A stretch of 64,000 nt of DNA from a virus, in IMG/VR virus record IMGVR_UViG_3300009175_001441, positions 1 to 64,000 of that record. One strand, given 5' to 3'. The notes under the pieces were generated by a model that ran no database searches, had not been told where the DNA came from, and saw only the letters and a program-made list of their open reading frames with translations. This document shows, one piece after another, positions 9,801-18,927 of this stretch; the stretch's first letter is position 1, and the number at the start of each line of letters is the position of its first letter. A program made the position numbers and the translations under genes.

Positions 9801-12800
9801 TGCTGTTGTTGGTGCCGCAATGTTAATATTAGTAAAGATAGTGGGTGCTTTGGGAATAGATTCAGGGCAAGTCATAGAAACCACTAAAACCATTGGGGCT
9901 ATACTAGTGGGCGCAGCATTAATCATTACTGCCGCTGGTGCTGCCGCATTAGCCATGAAAGAAGTGGGTAAGAACGTAGACGCTATTAAGAAAGCAATAC
10001 CAGATATGATTAAAGGAGCAATAGTCATGGCGGTCTTAGCACCTGTCATGGTATTGTTTGCGGCTGGGCTTATTGGTTTTATTGATGCCATGCTAGGTGT
10101 TATGGGAATTGATGCTGGAAAAGCGGAAGAAGTAGCGAGCAATGTGGCTGGAATACTTATGTCAGCAGGAAAGATTCTTGTGGCTACAGCTTTAGCTGCA
10201 TTAGTTTTAGTTGGCGTCGGTACAGTTGCATCTATGTTGTGGGGTCCACAAGGATGGGTTTTTCTTGGATTAATGGCTGCTGGTGCCGCAGCTTTACTTG
10301 TTTTAGCTCCAGTGATGGTATTGTTAGCTACATCAGTGGTTAAATTCTGTGATTGGGTGATGGGAGCAATTGGTGTCGATGCTTCAATGGCCGCTTCTGT
10401 GGCAGATGAGGTAAGTAACATCCTTGGTAGCGCAGCAAGTATTTTATGGACTACTGCAAAATCAGCGGCTATGTTCTTAGCTTTAGGTGTCGCTATGGCT
10501 TTATGTATTGGACCACAAGGGCTTATTCTATTAAGGTTAATGAGTTTAGGAGCCGTAGCATTGATGGTGTTAGCTCCAGTAATGGCTGGGTTATCTGCAT
10601 CAGTGGTTAATTTTTGTAATGAAGTAATGGGATCAATTGGAATAGATGCTGGAACTGCTTCCCAAGTTGCAGATGAAGTTAGCGGAATTCTCGGTAGTGC
10701 AGCAAGTATTTTGTCAAGTACCGCAAAATCAGCGGCTATGTTTTTAGCTTTGGGTGTGGCTATGGCCTTATGTGTTGGCCCACAAGGATTAATCCTATTA
10801 AAATTAATGAGTTTGGGAGCCGTAGCATTAATGGTAATGGCACCGGTAATGGCGTATTTGGCAGGCTCCGTTGTTAAATTCTGCATGGACGTGATGAGAT
10901 CAATAGGAATTGATGGCGCAACAGCCAAGGCAGCAGCCGAAGATGTGGAAACCATCTTAAATAGTGCATATGAAATAATGCAATCAATAGGTAAAGCAGC
11001 GGCGGTATTCTTGGGAGCAGGAGCGGCCACTTATATGTTGATCGGACCACAAGGACTTATACTGGGCGGGCTCATGCTGTTGGGGGCGGCAGCACTGATG
11101 TTTATTGGTCCAAAAATTGCCGCATTGGCGGCAGGAATCGCCATGATGGTTGTATCGGTATTGAGATCCAACATTCCTAATCCTAATGTATTGAAAACAG
11201 CAACACAAGTTATGCAAGACATTAGCACAATGGTAGAGGCTTTGGGGAACACCATAGGAACCATGACGCAAGTTTTAGTGCCTATGGTTGCAGCCAATTA
11301 TTGGAAGTTCTGGGATACACGATCTCCGTTACAGGTATTACAAGATGCGAGCGGTGGGATATACGACGGATTATCTGTTTTATTTGACTTTTTGGGAGAA
11401 ACCGGGGATAGAAGTATTATTCCTATGTTAATAGAAAACTTCCCAAACACAAGTGATGTGAAAACTGCTGGACAAGTATTGCAGGATGTGGCGGTAATGG
11501 CAGCAGCCATAGGACAAGCACTCGATGTAACTGCTAAAGCATTAATACCATTAACTCAATCATCTGGAATATTGTTTTTTAGTACGCCATCGACATTTGA
11601 TCAATTGAATCAAAAGGCAATAGATAATATGAAGGATGGGTTGTCTAGAGTATTTGCGTTTTTGGGAAGTCCAGTAGATGGTAAAGGCGATAGTATTATT
11701 GCCATGTTAATCAAGAATTTCCCAAACACAAGTGATGTGAAAACTGCTGGACAAGTTATGCAAGATGTAGCAATGATGGCATCGGGCATAGCGACAGCAC
11801 TTGATGTAACTGCTAAGTCATTGATACCACTAACTAAATCATCTGGAATATTGTTTTTTAGCAAGCCATCGACATTTGATCAATTAAATGAAAAAACGAT
11901 AACCATTATGAAGGATGGGCTATCTAGAGTATTTGCATTTTTGGGAAGTCCAGTAGATGGTAAAGGCGACAGTATTATTGCCATGTTAATTAAGAATTTC
12001 CCAAACACAAGCGATGTGAAAACTGCTGGACAAGTTATGGAAGATGTAGCAATGATGGCATCGGGCATAGCGACAGCGCTTGATGTAACCGCTAAATCAT
12101 TGATACCATTAACTCAATCATCTGGAATATTGTTTTTTAGTACACCGTCGATGTTTGATCAGTTGAATGACAAAACGATGAGTACCATGCGAGAGGGGCT
12201 GTCTAAGATCTTCGCATTTTTGGGAAGTCCAGTAGATGGTAAAGGCGACAGTATTATTGCCATGTTAATTAAGAATTTCCCAAACACAAATGATGTAAAA
12301 ACTGCTGCTCAAGTCATGGAGGATGTAGCAACGATGGCTATCAGTATGTCGGCTGCATTAGATGCCACTTCAAAACAATTAGGTCCATTAGTTGAAGAAC
12401 CAGCATGGTATAATTTCTGGCGAGAGTCCCCCTTTACTACTTTGGAAAAGATGACCGAACCGATTAAAACGGGATTCGGTCAATTGGCAAACTTCATCAA
12501 TTCCTCTATCTTGGAAGAAGTTGATAAATTACCAGAAACGAATAAAATGCGTGATGCCGCCAACAAATTATCGGCGGTTGCAGATGCCATGTTGAGTATG
12601 AGTGCTGCATTACAGGCAATGGGAGATGCAGCCAAAGGCTTTAAGAGTAAAAGAGCAATGAATCTTGCGGATGGAGGTTTTTGGTCAACTATAACTGGAT
12701 TATTTGGGTTTGGTGGCGGTGCCAGTGGTGCAGATATAGGGAAGGGATTATTAAATCCATCATCAGCCGAAAAAGCGCAAGCATCGATTGACGATGCCAG

Positions 12801-13923
12801 AAAAAAGACGGAAACAACTGGAGATAAAATAAAAGACTCGCTTTACAAAAAAGGCGTACAGGCCCAAGCGCAAGATGTAAATAAGAGTGCGAAACAAACG
12901 GAAGGCGTAGTAGGGGATAACATGTCTGGGGCTACAGAGGCATTGCAATCGTCTTTGGAAGAGTTTAATGGTGGTATTGATAAATCTGTAGACGATGTTA
13001 AATCCAGTCTGGAGCGAGCGAAGAACAAAGTGAGTGGAGTGGAGGCAGCAGCCGCAGCAGGTGGTGCAGCAGGTGAAGCGGCTGCATCGGCTGGTAAAGG
13101 TGGATGGGGACAAACTGGGCAAGCTGGAAGTGGTTGGGGAAAACCCAGCAGTTGGAGTAATAGCAAAGCAACTGGGGTAAACAATGCGACTTCTACTAAT
13201 AATATACCAACTTATAAGAGCGATTTGCAAGAATCGGAAGCCACTTTAGCACAAAGAGAAAAAGATAAAGTAAGCTTTAGAGATGCATTACAATTTAGTG
13301 GCAATGACACTCCTGCCGAATATGGCGGTGGCGGTGGCGGTGGCGGTGGAGGTGGTAGTGGTGGCGGCGGATGGGGGCAAAAGACTCGTTGGGGAATGGC
13401 CAAGGGTGGCAGTTTTGTTGCCAAACAAGCAACACCACTAACAGTTGGAGAAAAAGGCTTAGAGCGAGTAACTGTCACTCCAGGAAACAATATTCCAGAT
13501 TTGGAAACAAAAACCGCTTCGATGGCCGAAGCTGCTGCTAATAAAGCGGCGATGACAATTCCCGCAGCACGTGCAGGTGGAATTCAATCATCACCTCTAA
13601 GCGATGCTTATGATAGAATGGGCCAACAACAGGCGGGTGCGGAAGCGGGCACACAACAAATAAAAAGTGATGAATTAGTGTCTATCGATAATGCCACCAA
13701 CAAACAAGTGGAACATTTAGGAGATATTCACGAAACTTTACAAGATATTAAAAGATTACTCACACCTAATTTAGGAAGCATGTCTGGTGCTTCTCCGACA
13801 CCCCTTGCCGGAAGTACGGCCCCTCAGACATCTTCTTTCGGATCAACCGACTATGGTAAATGGCAATTTGGTCGCCACGGCGGCAATGCTAATAGCCAAG
13901 TATTGAACGATGGCACTTCATAA
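6859..13923 (+). CDS. Tail tape measure protein
   Basis: A 2354-residue protein, the largest in the window, directly upstream of the baseplate genes, as expected for the tail ruler and DNA-channel protein. Residues 1-110 are coiled-coil-like. A long helical region follows, then five 21-residue repeats, about five 89-residue strongly hydrophobic modules, four 93-residue repeats, a Gly-rich tract, and finally AKGGSFVAKQATPLTVGEKG, which matches the GGxVxxxTxxxVGExG motif near the C-terminus of many tape measures. At about 0.15 nm per residue it predicts a tail near 350 nm, very long for a contractile tail. The hydrophobic modules may insert into the host membrane during ejection. Identification is strong. 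Tail length is an inference. Confidence 0.9.
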   Translation: MSELTDAFGRTVDSIGKSMDEMRTLLRQMLSNKDDLKTQKVAEEGNKSLEDLVDKLDDLTKNSEETIKVLKDVGDNMVKAIVDTRTGKSTPVTGKANVASKKDPTAATQDALGSKDGAKNMAEIEKSLKSITTMNSELVKGSAFAGMSLAITGVIRQFDLFSGLFEGVLTHELDYMRNMRAVAFETQGITAETRGLQEAYQATGKVVAEIGMNLSEFQKTYTKNLKGGVRSQKEMLTVTKASLSTATMIGSNAESTNDLFAKWHMQMGLTSNQASQLGRDVQTVARWTGVTGDNLIKVVQSSEKFVKSMRDAGTLTSQSAKNVMGLMAEAEKSGIGDQMERIVGAASNTYELFMKAGKETQSLMFAAASQVGKVNELRQGTLFQTRDGIKATADGMKNLMTQMGWVEDAASKLGGEELAQLNLRLQSAFGLQAGEVDRLIKSLDDGSKGYAERISDINKKLKEQNLTAEERLNLEKQGKKLAEDKGFEFLNAVEEAAKGAKSMDEAINKTFAKNKDMASDLGAMGVNLKSNMSAMQGAAMLSAKSIKEAGGKDFTKDIQKALSSGDMGKMREVIQAMHAESRKANVDQKKSLDPMSKMEQTLDLINESIRGFTGPMVRYFAGFALKLIYLGATLASAYSVLRSMEVGMKVVSDHFAKEDGVKGMDDPAGSGGIKGFIGGLVNKLKGGKTPGEKVAGGPGAEKQLTLFDMGAEKGPGGGLAAAGDMAKKYLGEAKTTALGVVNTLRDKLGKAAEGDTLFGKMIKGFRDRFNEITSKDGILGKAAQGFKDRFNDMTSKDGMLGKAAQGFKDRFNDMTSKDGMLGKATQGFKKRFGDMTNKDGVLGKAAKGFKDRWSKMFGGAGAAEKGGVAAGAAEKTQGTFDFAKAGPGDIGEGIRSSVVAGFKKLKSKFTNMNDKKGMLGMFKESLTKLKTKILPKTMEAAEAPTPGAGGGAIAEPKVPEIPSMKDMAKMGPSMLKIAAAVAVVGAAMLILVKIVGALGIDSGQVIETTKTIGAILVGAALIITAAGAAALAMKEVGKNVDAIKKAIPDMIKGAIVMAVLAPVMVLFAAGLIGFIDAMLGVMGIDAGKAEEVASNVAGILMSAGKILVATALAALVLVGVGTVASMLWGPQGWVFLGLMAAGAAALLVLAPVMVLLATSVVKFCDWVMGAIGVDASMAASVADEVSNILGSAASILWTTAKSAAMFLALGVAMALCIGPQGLILLRLMSLGAVALMVLAPVMAGLSASVVNFCNEVMGSIGIDAGTASQVADEVSGILGSAASILSSTAKSAAMFLALGVAMALCVGPQGLILLKLMSLGAVALMVMAPVMAYLAGSVVKFCMDVMRSIGIDGATAKAAAEDVETILNSAYEIMQSIGKAAAVFLGAGAATYMLIGPQGLILGGLMLLGAAALMFIGPKIAALAAGIAMMVVSVLRSNIPNPNVLKTATQVMQDISTMVEALGNTIGTMTQVLVPMVAANYWKFWDTRSPLQVLQDASGGIYDGLSVLFDFLGETGDRSIIPMLIENFPNTSDVKTAGQVLQDVAVMAAAIGQALDVTAKALIPLTQSSGILFFSTPSTFDQLNQKAIDNMKDGLSRVFAFLGSPVDGKGDSIIAMLIKNFPNTSDVKTAGQVMQDVAMMASGIATALDVTAKSLIPLTKSSGILFFSKPSTFDQLNEKTITIMKDGLSRVFAFLGSPVDGKGDSIIAMLIKNFPNTSDVKTAGQVMEDVAMMASGIATALDVTAKSLIPLTQSSGILFFSTPSMFDQLNDKTMSTMREGLSKIFAFLGSPVDGKGDSIIAMLIKNFPNTNDVKTAAQVMEDVATMAISMSAALDATSKQLGPLVEEPAWYNFWRESPFTTLEKMTEPIKTGFGQLANFINSSILEEVDKLPETNKMRDAANKLSAVADAMLSMSAALQAMGDAAKGFKSKRAMNLADGGFWSTITGLFGFGGGASGADIGKGLLNPSSAEKAQASIDDARKKTETTGDKIKDSLYKKGVQAQAQDVNKSAKQTEGVVGDNMSGATEALQSSLEEFNGGIDKSVDDVKSSLERAKNKVSGVEAAAAAGGAAGEAAASAGKGGWGQTGQAGSGWGKPSSWSNSKATGVNNATSTNNIPTYKSDLQESEATLAQREKDKVSFRDALQFSGNDTPAEYGGGGGGGGGGGSGGGGWGQKTRWGMAKGGSFVAKQATPLTVGEKGLERVTVTPGNNIPDLETKTASMAEAAANKAAMTIPAARAGGIQSSPLSDAYDRMGQQQAGAEAGTQQIKSDELVSIDNATNKQVEHLGDIHETLQDIKRLLTPNLGSMSGASPTPLAGSTAPQTSSFGSTDYGKWQFGRHGGNANSQVLNDGTS
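9133..9447 (+). repeat. Five tandem 63-bp (21-residue) repeats in the tape measure
   Basis: Units start at 9133, 9196, 9259, 9322 and 9385 and encode variants of GKAAQGFKDRFNDMTSKDGML. Copies two and three are almost identical at the DNA level, which points to recent duplication. The outer copies have diverged. Confidence 0.9.
9785..11160 (+). repeat. About five 89-residue hydrophobic modules in the tape measure
   Basis: Each module carries an I-G-I/V-D-A/S phrase, a polar helix (VADEVSGILGSAASIL type), then two strongly hydrophobic helices around GPQGLILL and LMVLAPVMA. Copies three and four are the most alike. Each hydrophobic helix is long enough to span a membrane. Confidence 0.75.
11400..12350 (+). 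repeat. Four tandem 279-bp (93-residue) repeats in the tape measure
   Basis: The same bases (CCCAAACAC) recur at 11442, 11721, 12000 and 12279, exactly 279 bases apart. Long stretches around them are identical or nearly so, for example the codons for GSPVDGKGDSIIAMLI in copies two to four. This is in-frame duplication that changes protein length without changing the frame. Confidence 0.9.
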
Positions 13924-13950
13924 TGTATAGGGTAATGCACGCAGCGTTAA

Positions 13951-13958
13951 CTATATAA
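13951..13958 (+). promoter_or_regulatory. Late-promoter-like element (CTATATAA)
   Basis: CTATATAA lies in the 67-base gap between the tape measure and the next gene, 32 bases before its ATG. It resembles the T4 late promoter core TATAAATA. The same octamer occurs upstream of the terminase gene and of the minus-strand gene starting at 52405. No -35 element is needed in the T4 late system. Confidence 0.35.
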
Positions 13959-13990
13959 GAATAGAACCTTTAGTACAAGGTAGGATTATT

Positions 13991-14524
13991 ATGCCCAAGG
14001 CAACCCTTCAAGGTGGAGCTTTAACCGTAATTCGTGATTGTTGGATATACATACCCACTTTTGGGCCAATTCTTCTATATGCGCTGCCAGACATTTCGGA
14101 TAGTAAATCAGCGGCGTATAACGATGAACCAATTATTGGAAGATCATTTCCTCTAAAAACATACTCTCACTCTGATAATAGAAGTATCAGCATGCAAGTG
14201 CATTTGTATGTTACTAAACCAGATGATGTAGCTACAAATTTAGCATATTTACGAGCAATAGAAAGTTGCACCTATCCAAAAGATGGAGCTATGGGAACGC
14301 CTTTTGCCCCACCTCCCGTGTGTCAAATTAAGTGCGGTAAATTATTGGGAGCGACTCCTTTGTGCGTTGTATTGAAACAGTATTCTGTGAAGTTTCCCAC
14401 AGATGTTACTTGGGATGACACAGATTACACGCCTTGGAAGTTTGATATAGACACTACTTGGGAAGTGGTTTACAGCAGTGCAGCATTACCAGGACAAGAA
14501 AGAATTATGGCGTGGGGTAAATAA
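13991..14524 (+). CDS. Tube/baseplate connector protein (CIS-tube/LysM-type)
   Basis: A 177-residue protein between the tape measure and the gp53-like wedge gene. The central pattern RSFPLKTYSHSDNRSISMQV, then a helix, then PPPVCQIKCGKLLGATPLCV, LKQYSVKFPTDVTW and a final beta strand TWEVVY follows the layout of contractile-injection-system tube-initiator proteins: beta strand, helix around LRAI, PPxVxxxxG, VVL, then a strand pair. These proteins cap the tail tube at the baseplate, as T4 gp48/gp54 do. The stop abuts the next ATG with no gap. Assignment is by pattern and position, so the T4 equivalent is uncertain. Confidence 0.65.
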   Translation: MPKATLQGGALTVIRDCWIYIPTFGPILLYALPDISDSKSAAYNDEPIIGRSFPLKTYSHSDNRSISMQVHLYVTKPDDVATNLAYLRAIESCTYPKDGAMGTPFAPPPVCQIKCGKLLGATPLCVVLKQYSVKFPTDVTWDDTDYTPWKFDIDTTWEVVYSSAALPGQERIMAWGK

Positions 14525-14857
14525 ATGGCAAATCAAATTATTACAACTAACATTAGACCTATTGATGGATATGTATCTGGGTCTAGTCGATATGCAAATT
14601 CTGCAATAATATATTATGGAAGTCTGCATAAAATAACATTCCCAACCTATAGACGCAAATCCATTATTCCCAGTGAAAATGACATGTTTATGGTCATTCC
14701 TGGAGGATTAGAATATAGACCTGATCTTGTGTCTAAAGAAATGTATGGAAGTGTGGATTTTTGGTGGAGAATTTTAGAAATGAATGGTATGACAGATATT
14801 TTTCAATTCAAGTCAGGGGTGAATATCAGACTGCCTTCAAATGTATATGGAATATAA
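14525..14857 (+). CDS. Baseplate wedge protein, gp53-like
   Basis: A 110-residue protein with the gp53/LysM-like phrase RPDLVSKEMYGSVDFWWRIL, then an MNGMTDIFQFKSGVNIRLPS ending. In this family a YG..xxWW..I..xN element is followed by a Gly turn and a hydrophobic strand with a Pro. T4 gp53 binds the wedge to the hub in baseplate assembly. It is shorter than T4 gp53 (about 196 residues), keeping essentially the conserved domain. It is co-transcribed with the genes on both sides. Confidence 0.8.
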   Translation: MANQIITTNIRPIDGYVSGSSRYANSAIIYYGSLHKITFPTYRRKSIIPSENDMFMVIPGGLEYRPDLVSKEMYGSVDFWWRILEMNGMTDIFQFKSGVNIRLPSNVYGI

Positions 14858-14866
14858 GGAGCAACA

Positions 14867-16441
14867 ATGAATCCTTGGGATAGAGATTTTGGTAGTGTTA
14901 GACCGACAGGAACGCAATTAGACAATCATTGCACATCTGGCGTTATTGCTCCATTTACACAATGCACTGGCGGCGATGTAGTCAAGCCCATTCATGGTGA
15001 TAATATTTCTCCGTGGGTTAAGGTTGCGTTTGGAAAACAGTCTGGAGGAACTCTAAATGCATTGATTACTGTTGGTAACAAATCCGCTCCTGGAATGCCA
15101 GTTAAACATCGAGCCGCTATTAAAAGTTTTGAATATGGATTTACCGATGGTCACAAAGGTAAAGTAGAAATAATAGATGAAGAAGGCGGAGCGTTTACGC
15201 AATTTGCCGACAAGCTCATCAAGTGTATGGAAAATGTGTCTAAAGAGTATGTCATGCAGTGTCAGTGGGGTTGGGTAGTCACCAATTGCAATGGAAGCTG
15301 GAATGTAGAGTCGTCTCCCATTGTAACTTTTGCCATTGGCAATATGGAAGTAAGTTTTAATCAAGGTGTAATCAAATATAACATTACTGCATTGGATTTA
15401 GGTCAAGTATCATTTGTTGGTCGTGAAGATAAGGCTTATGGAGCAGAAAATCACAAGCTGGAATTGAAACAAGCCATGAAAAAGATGATGAAAGACAATG
15501 AACCTAAAATGAACATCATCTACAAAAGAAAAGAAAATGGTCAAACAAATGGAGAATGGAAATGGAAATCTCCAGAACCCAAACATGCTTGGACAACTGA
15601 TAATCAAAATAAACTAGGATCAATGACTAGATGGGTACAACCATTCCGTACAGATAAAGATAAAGGATTGGTGCTCACTTGGGATAATACGGCCACCGAT
15701 CCCACCTGTATTATGTGGGAGCATGTTGGCATAGATTGTCATGGTACGCCTTCTTGTGGTAAAGCTTCTGTTATTGGCACATTTGTTGTTAATGGAGGGA
15801 AATGTTCTAATGTTATAAGCTTTTCTCCGAACATCAATTGGTTTACAGCTTTTGCTTCACTTGGTACAGGTGGAAATGCTGGAGGTGCTGCTAATGCTGG
15901 AGGTGTAAAGGCTAAAAACGTTCGACCAAATGGTTGTAAATTTCAAACACAGAATACGGGTGTTATGCGAAGCGTAGAACACACCAGACAAAGTTTAGAA
16001 ATTCATGGGCCAAAAAAAACATCAAAAGAATCAGAAAAATCAGAAATGTCACATCGAGAGGCTAATAATCAACGAGAGGGTATTCAGCCTATAGAAGCAG
16101 AGCTAAGAATTCAAGGTAACCCCAATGTAGAATACGTGGATGTAACAAAAATCTTTGGCACATATGCCACAGTAGTGGTCATTAATCCATTTTCTCTTGG
16201 CGGGAGTGATGAAAACAACATAGAAAGATGTGATGACTGGAAAGTTTTAGCAGATACAAAATACAATAAGGTGCTAAGCAATCGGTTTTGGCAAATTATG
16301 GGTGTAAATCATCAGATTAAAGAGGGATCATACATCACTACATTAAAGTTGAAACTAGCCGTTCCTGGTTTGGACTTGGCTCCAGGCCGACCTTTGGGTG
16401 CAGACGATTTAGCGTGGAACCCACCAAATGCAACTTGTTAA
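14867..16441 (+). CDS. Baseplate hub protein (gp27 / gpD-like)
   Basis: A 524-residue protein upstream of the spike gene, where hub proteins normally sit. The N-terminal half is beta-rich with ALITVGNKSAP and a strand-helix-strand segment ending FADKLIKCM. The C-terminal part has IQPIEAELRIQGNP, an NRFWQIMGVNHQI segment and a closing GSYITTLKLKLAVPG, typical of the tail-hub fold that trimerises to join tube and spike. The middle (about 175-400) is larger and more polar than in T4 gp27, with a Gly/Ala-rich loop (GTGGNAGGAANAGG) and a Lys/Ser/Glu-rich loop. The family call is inferred from fold-like pattern and context. Confidence 0.65.
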   Translation: MNPWDRDFGSVRPTGTQLDNHCTSGVIAPFTQCTGGDVVKPIHGDNISPWVKVAFGKQSGGTLNALITVGNKSAPGMPVKHRAAIKSFEYGFTDGHKGKVEIIDEEGGAFTQFADKLIKCMENVSKEYVMQCQWGWVVTNCNGSWNVESSPIVTFAIGNMEVSFNQGVIKYNITALDLGQVSFVGREDKAYGAENHKLELKQAMKKMMKDNEPKMNIIYKRKENGQTNGEWKWKSPEPKHAWTTDNQNKLGSMTRWVQPFRTDKDKGLVLTWDNTATDPTCIMWEHVGIDCHGTPSCGKASVIGTFVVNGGKCSNVISFSPNINWFTAFASLGTGGNAGGAANAGGVKAKNVRPNGCKFQTQNTGVMRSVEHTRQSLEIHGPKKTSKESEKSEMSHREANNQREGIQPIEAELRIQGNPNVEYVDVTKIFGTYATVVVINPFSLGGSDENNIERCDDWKVLADTKYNKVLSNRFWQIMGVNHQIKEGSYITTLKLKLAVPGLDLAPGRPLGADDLAWNPPNATC

Positions 16442-16456
16442 TAAGAGGAAACAATA

Positions 16457-18499
16457 ATGCCAATAGGATCAAATGCACATGGAATTGCAAGAGCCGCAGC
16501 CAGTCGAGCCAATAGAGCTAGAGGTGGTGGTGGATCTAGCGCTAGCATTATTGATTGGGTACAAGGTCTTGATGCCAGATTAAAAGCAGTTGAAGACCGG
16601 TTTTATGAAATGGGCTTTGATATGAAACAAGTGGCCCAAACAGAAGTGAAGAAGAGATGGAAAGTGCAAGCGCAATCAGAGACTTTCTTTGGGGTGTATA
16701 CCGCTCTTTGCATTGATACATTGGATATATGGAAACAGGGTCGTGTTAGATTTTATAGTCCGCTATTGAACAAACCAGATACACAGGTTAAACAATTAGA
16801 GTGGGCCTATCCCATTTCATCAATGGGAGGATTTGATGATAATGGATTAAATTGGGTGCCCCCTGCTGGATCGACTTTGCTTATTAGCTTTGAACGTGGA
16901 AGCCGATCTACACCTTATTATCATGGTACTACTTGGCATCGAGATCGTGGCCCCACAGGAGAACATACGTGGGATTATCCCATTGAAGAATATTACAAAA
17001 TACATGAAGGCCATAGAAAAGGATATTTGGTTGGTCCCAATGATGAATCACAGGTATTTCCTCCCTGGAATACAGAATCATACAATGGATTTGATCTCAC
17101 TTCAATAAAAGATTTAGATGATGATTCGGAAGCATCTAAAAAGATATGTTATCCACATATTTATGGATTCAAAACTGTAGAAAAGCATATGTTGAAGATG
17201 GTGGATGGCAATCCCAAGTGTAATCGTAGATGGAAGCGATTAGAAATACAAAGTGGTTGTGGCAATCATCTAATCTTCAAAGACGATCACATGCATCCTA
17301 CTCCACAATGGGCAAATCCATCTTCGGGAGGAGGGGGCGGCACCGGTGTAGAATTATGTCCATGTACGGATGCAAGTGGACAACAACCTGTTGAACAAAC
17401 GTCTTGTGACGCTGGTTGCAAGGTAAAGAAAGCTAATCCATACTTTAAGCATGCTAATGAAATGAGACCTTATAATGGTCCTGGCACACCTCAGAATAAC
17501 AAATGTGAGTTGCCACAAACGGGAATTCAATTTTTATCTATTAGCGGACATACGCTGTGGATGGACGATTCAGTTGAACAACCACAAGGCATTCCCAATT
17601 GGGAAAGAAGTCTTCAGCCTTTTGACTTTGGATGTACTAATAGATTTCTTGGAAAGACCGCTTGGGTTTCTACTACCGGTCATCGAATTGAAATGAATGA
17701 CTGGGAAGAGCCATCAAAGATTCGAGGGTATCAAGACAAAAAAGTGGGTAATTGGATTCAATTGTTATCAGCATGCGGAAACAAAATTGAATTAAATGAT
17801 CACACCACTGCTGGAAAATTAGCTGGCGAGCATCGTGGCATTCACATGCAAAGCACCAGCAATCATACAATAGACTTGTGCGATTGGGATAACGAACAGC
17901 AATCTGAGAGAAAAGACGGGGGCGTACCCACTCCTCAGGCCAAAAAAGCCTATGTAAAAATCCGTTCTGGCTACGGAATGGAAATTATGATGGATGATAA
18001 TGCTACTCAAAAACAAGAGACGCAACAACAATCATTACAGATCTTTTGTCCTCAATACACCAATCCATGTGGTCCACATTTAATGCGATTTCAAGAAAGA
18101 GCCACGCCGGATAATGCTTTAGTGTTTTTACGAGTAGGTGGTAATTATATTTGTTCTACATGTAGGCATCATTATACAGTAGTTGGTGATGAAGACAAGG
18201 GTTTGGTGGCCAATAAAATTACCGTAGTCACCAAAGATTATATGGAAGTAACGAAAGGTATATACTTCAATAAGGCTAGAACGCACATGTTTTTAGCTGA
18301 TGAAATGATTTACTTACTAGCTGGTAAAGATTGTCCATCAATGAACAGTGGAGATTTAGGACCGTGCGCATTCCCCATATTGGTCTATACGCCTTGGGGA
18401 ATTACAATTAGCGATAGAGTAATTGCATCCGCATCTCAAAAAAGTCAAACGGCACCCGTGTGGGCGTTACAACCATTTATACATAATCCCAATACGTAA
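16457..18499 (+). CDS. Baseplate central spike protein (gp5/VgrG-like OB domain)
   Basis: A 680-residue protein. Residues about 80-165 have an OB-fold spike pattern: GRVRFYSPLLNKP, then WAYPISSMGG, then WVPPAGSTLLISFERGSR and YYHGTTWHRD, matching gp5/VgrG domains that attach the spike to the hub. No lysozyme domain is seen. The C-terminal 400 residues repeat phrases such as SISGHTLWMDD, STTGHRIEMND, SACGNKIELND and STSNHTIDLCD, which fit a triple-stranded beta-helix spike with inward residues. Cys-rich patches (CPCTDASGQQ, CDAGCK, CSTCRHH) may bind metal or form disulfides. The spike punctures the outer membrane. Confidence 0.8.
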   Translation: MPIGSNAHGIARAAASRANRARGGGGSSASIIDWVQGLDARLKAVEDRFYEMGFDMKQVAQTEVKKRWKVQAQSETFFGVYTALCIDTLDIWKQGRVRFYSPLLNKPDTQVKQLEWAYPISSMGGFDDNGLNWVPPAGSTLLISFERGSRSTPYYHGTTWHRDRGPTGEHTWDYPIEEYYKIHEGHRKGYLVGPNDESQVFPPWNTESYNGFDLTSIKDLDDDSEASKKICYPHIYGFKTVEKHMLKMVDGNPKCNRRWKRLEIQSGCGNHLIFKDDHMHPTPQWANPSSGGGGGTGVELCPCTDASGQQPVEQTSCDAGCKVKKANPYFKHANEMRPYNGPGTPQNNKCELPQTGIQFLSISGHTLWMDDSVEQPQGIPNWERSLQPFDFGCTNRFLGKTAWVSTTGHRIEMNDWEEPSKIRGYQDKKVGNWIQLLSACGNKIELNDHTTAGKLAGEHRGIHMQSTSNHTIDLCDWDNEQQSERKDGGVPTPQAKKAYVKIRSGYGMEIMMDDNATQKQETQQQSLQIFCPQYTNPCGPHLMRFQERATPDNALVFLRVGGNYICSTCRHHYTVVGDEDKGLVANKITVVTKDYMEVTKGIYFNKARTHMFLADEMIYLLAGKDCPSMNSGDLGPCAFPILVYTPWGITISDRVIASASQKSQTAPVWALQPFIHNPNT

Positions 18500-18507
18500 G
18501 GAAACCA

Positions 18508-18927
18508 ATGAAATTTTTTGGGGCACCATATCCAATAATTAAACATCCAAGAGGATTTTTACACACTCAGAATGGAATTGATCAAGTAAAAGCAGATTTA
18601 CTGGTTTTATTATTGACCAATCCTGGTGAGCGTGTGATGTTGCCAGAATATGGCACGCCATTAAGAGAACTCATGTTTGAACCTAACGACGAAACAATAA
18701 TAACTTTAGCAAAAGATATGATAGCGGCCTCTATTAGGATGTGGGAACCAAGAATTACCATTAGCGACATTACCGTTACTATGGGATTACCAATAGATGA
18801 TCTTAATGTAAACGATCCCTTGGAAGACATAGAACATATTTTAGGAATATCAATTTCATTTTTTGATCCCGATCAAATTAATGAAATACAACAATTGACA
18901 TTAGAAGTGCCACTAGGAGGCTCATAA
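18508..18927 (+). CDS. Baseplate wedge protein, gp25-like
   Basis: A 139-residue protein of the GPW/gp25 family, about the usual length. It shows the family signatures NPGERVMLPEYGTPLRELMF and the E-P-R triad in RMWEPRITISDI. In T4, gp25 forms part of the inner baseplate core and nucleates the sheath. It lies between the spike and the gp6-like gene in the same order as other contractile tails. A clear GGAAACC ribosome site precedes the ATG, and the stop is one base from the next ATG. Confidence 0.95.
   Translation: MKFFGAPYPIIKHPRGFLHTQNGIDQVKADLLVLLLTNPGERVMLPEYGTPLRELMFEPNDETIITLAKDMIAASIRMWEPRITISDITVTMGLPIDDLNVNDPLEDIEHILGISISFFDPDQINEIQQLTLEVPLGGS

Noticed and set aside
8817-11030. A 737-residue open frame on the minus strand
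   Set aside because: It is antisense to the tape measure, mirrors its repeats and Gly/Ala codons, is Pro/Ile-rich without domain signs, and has no ribosome site.
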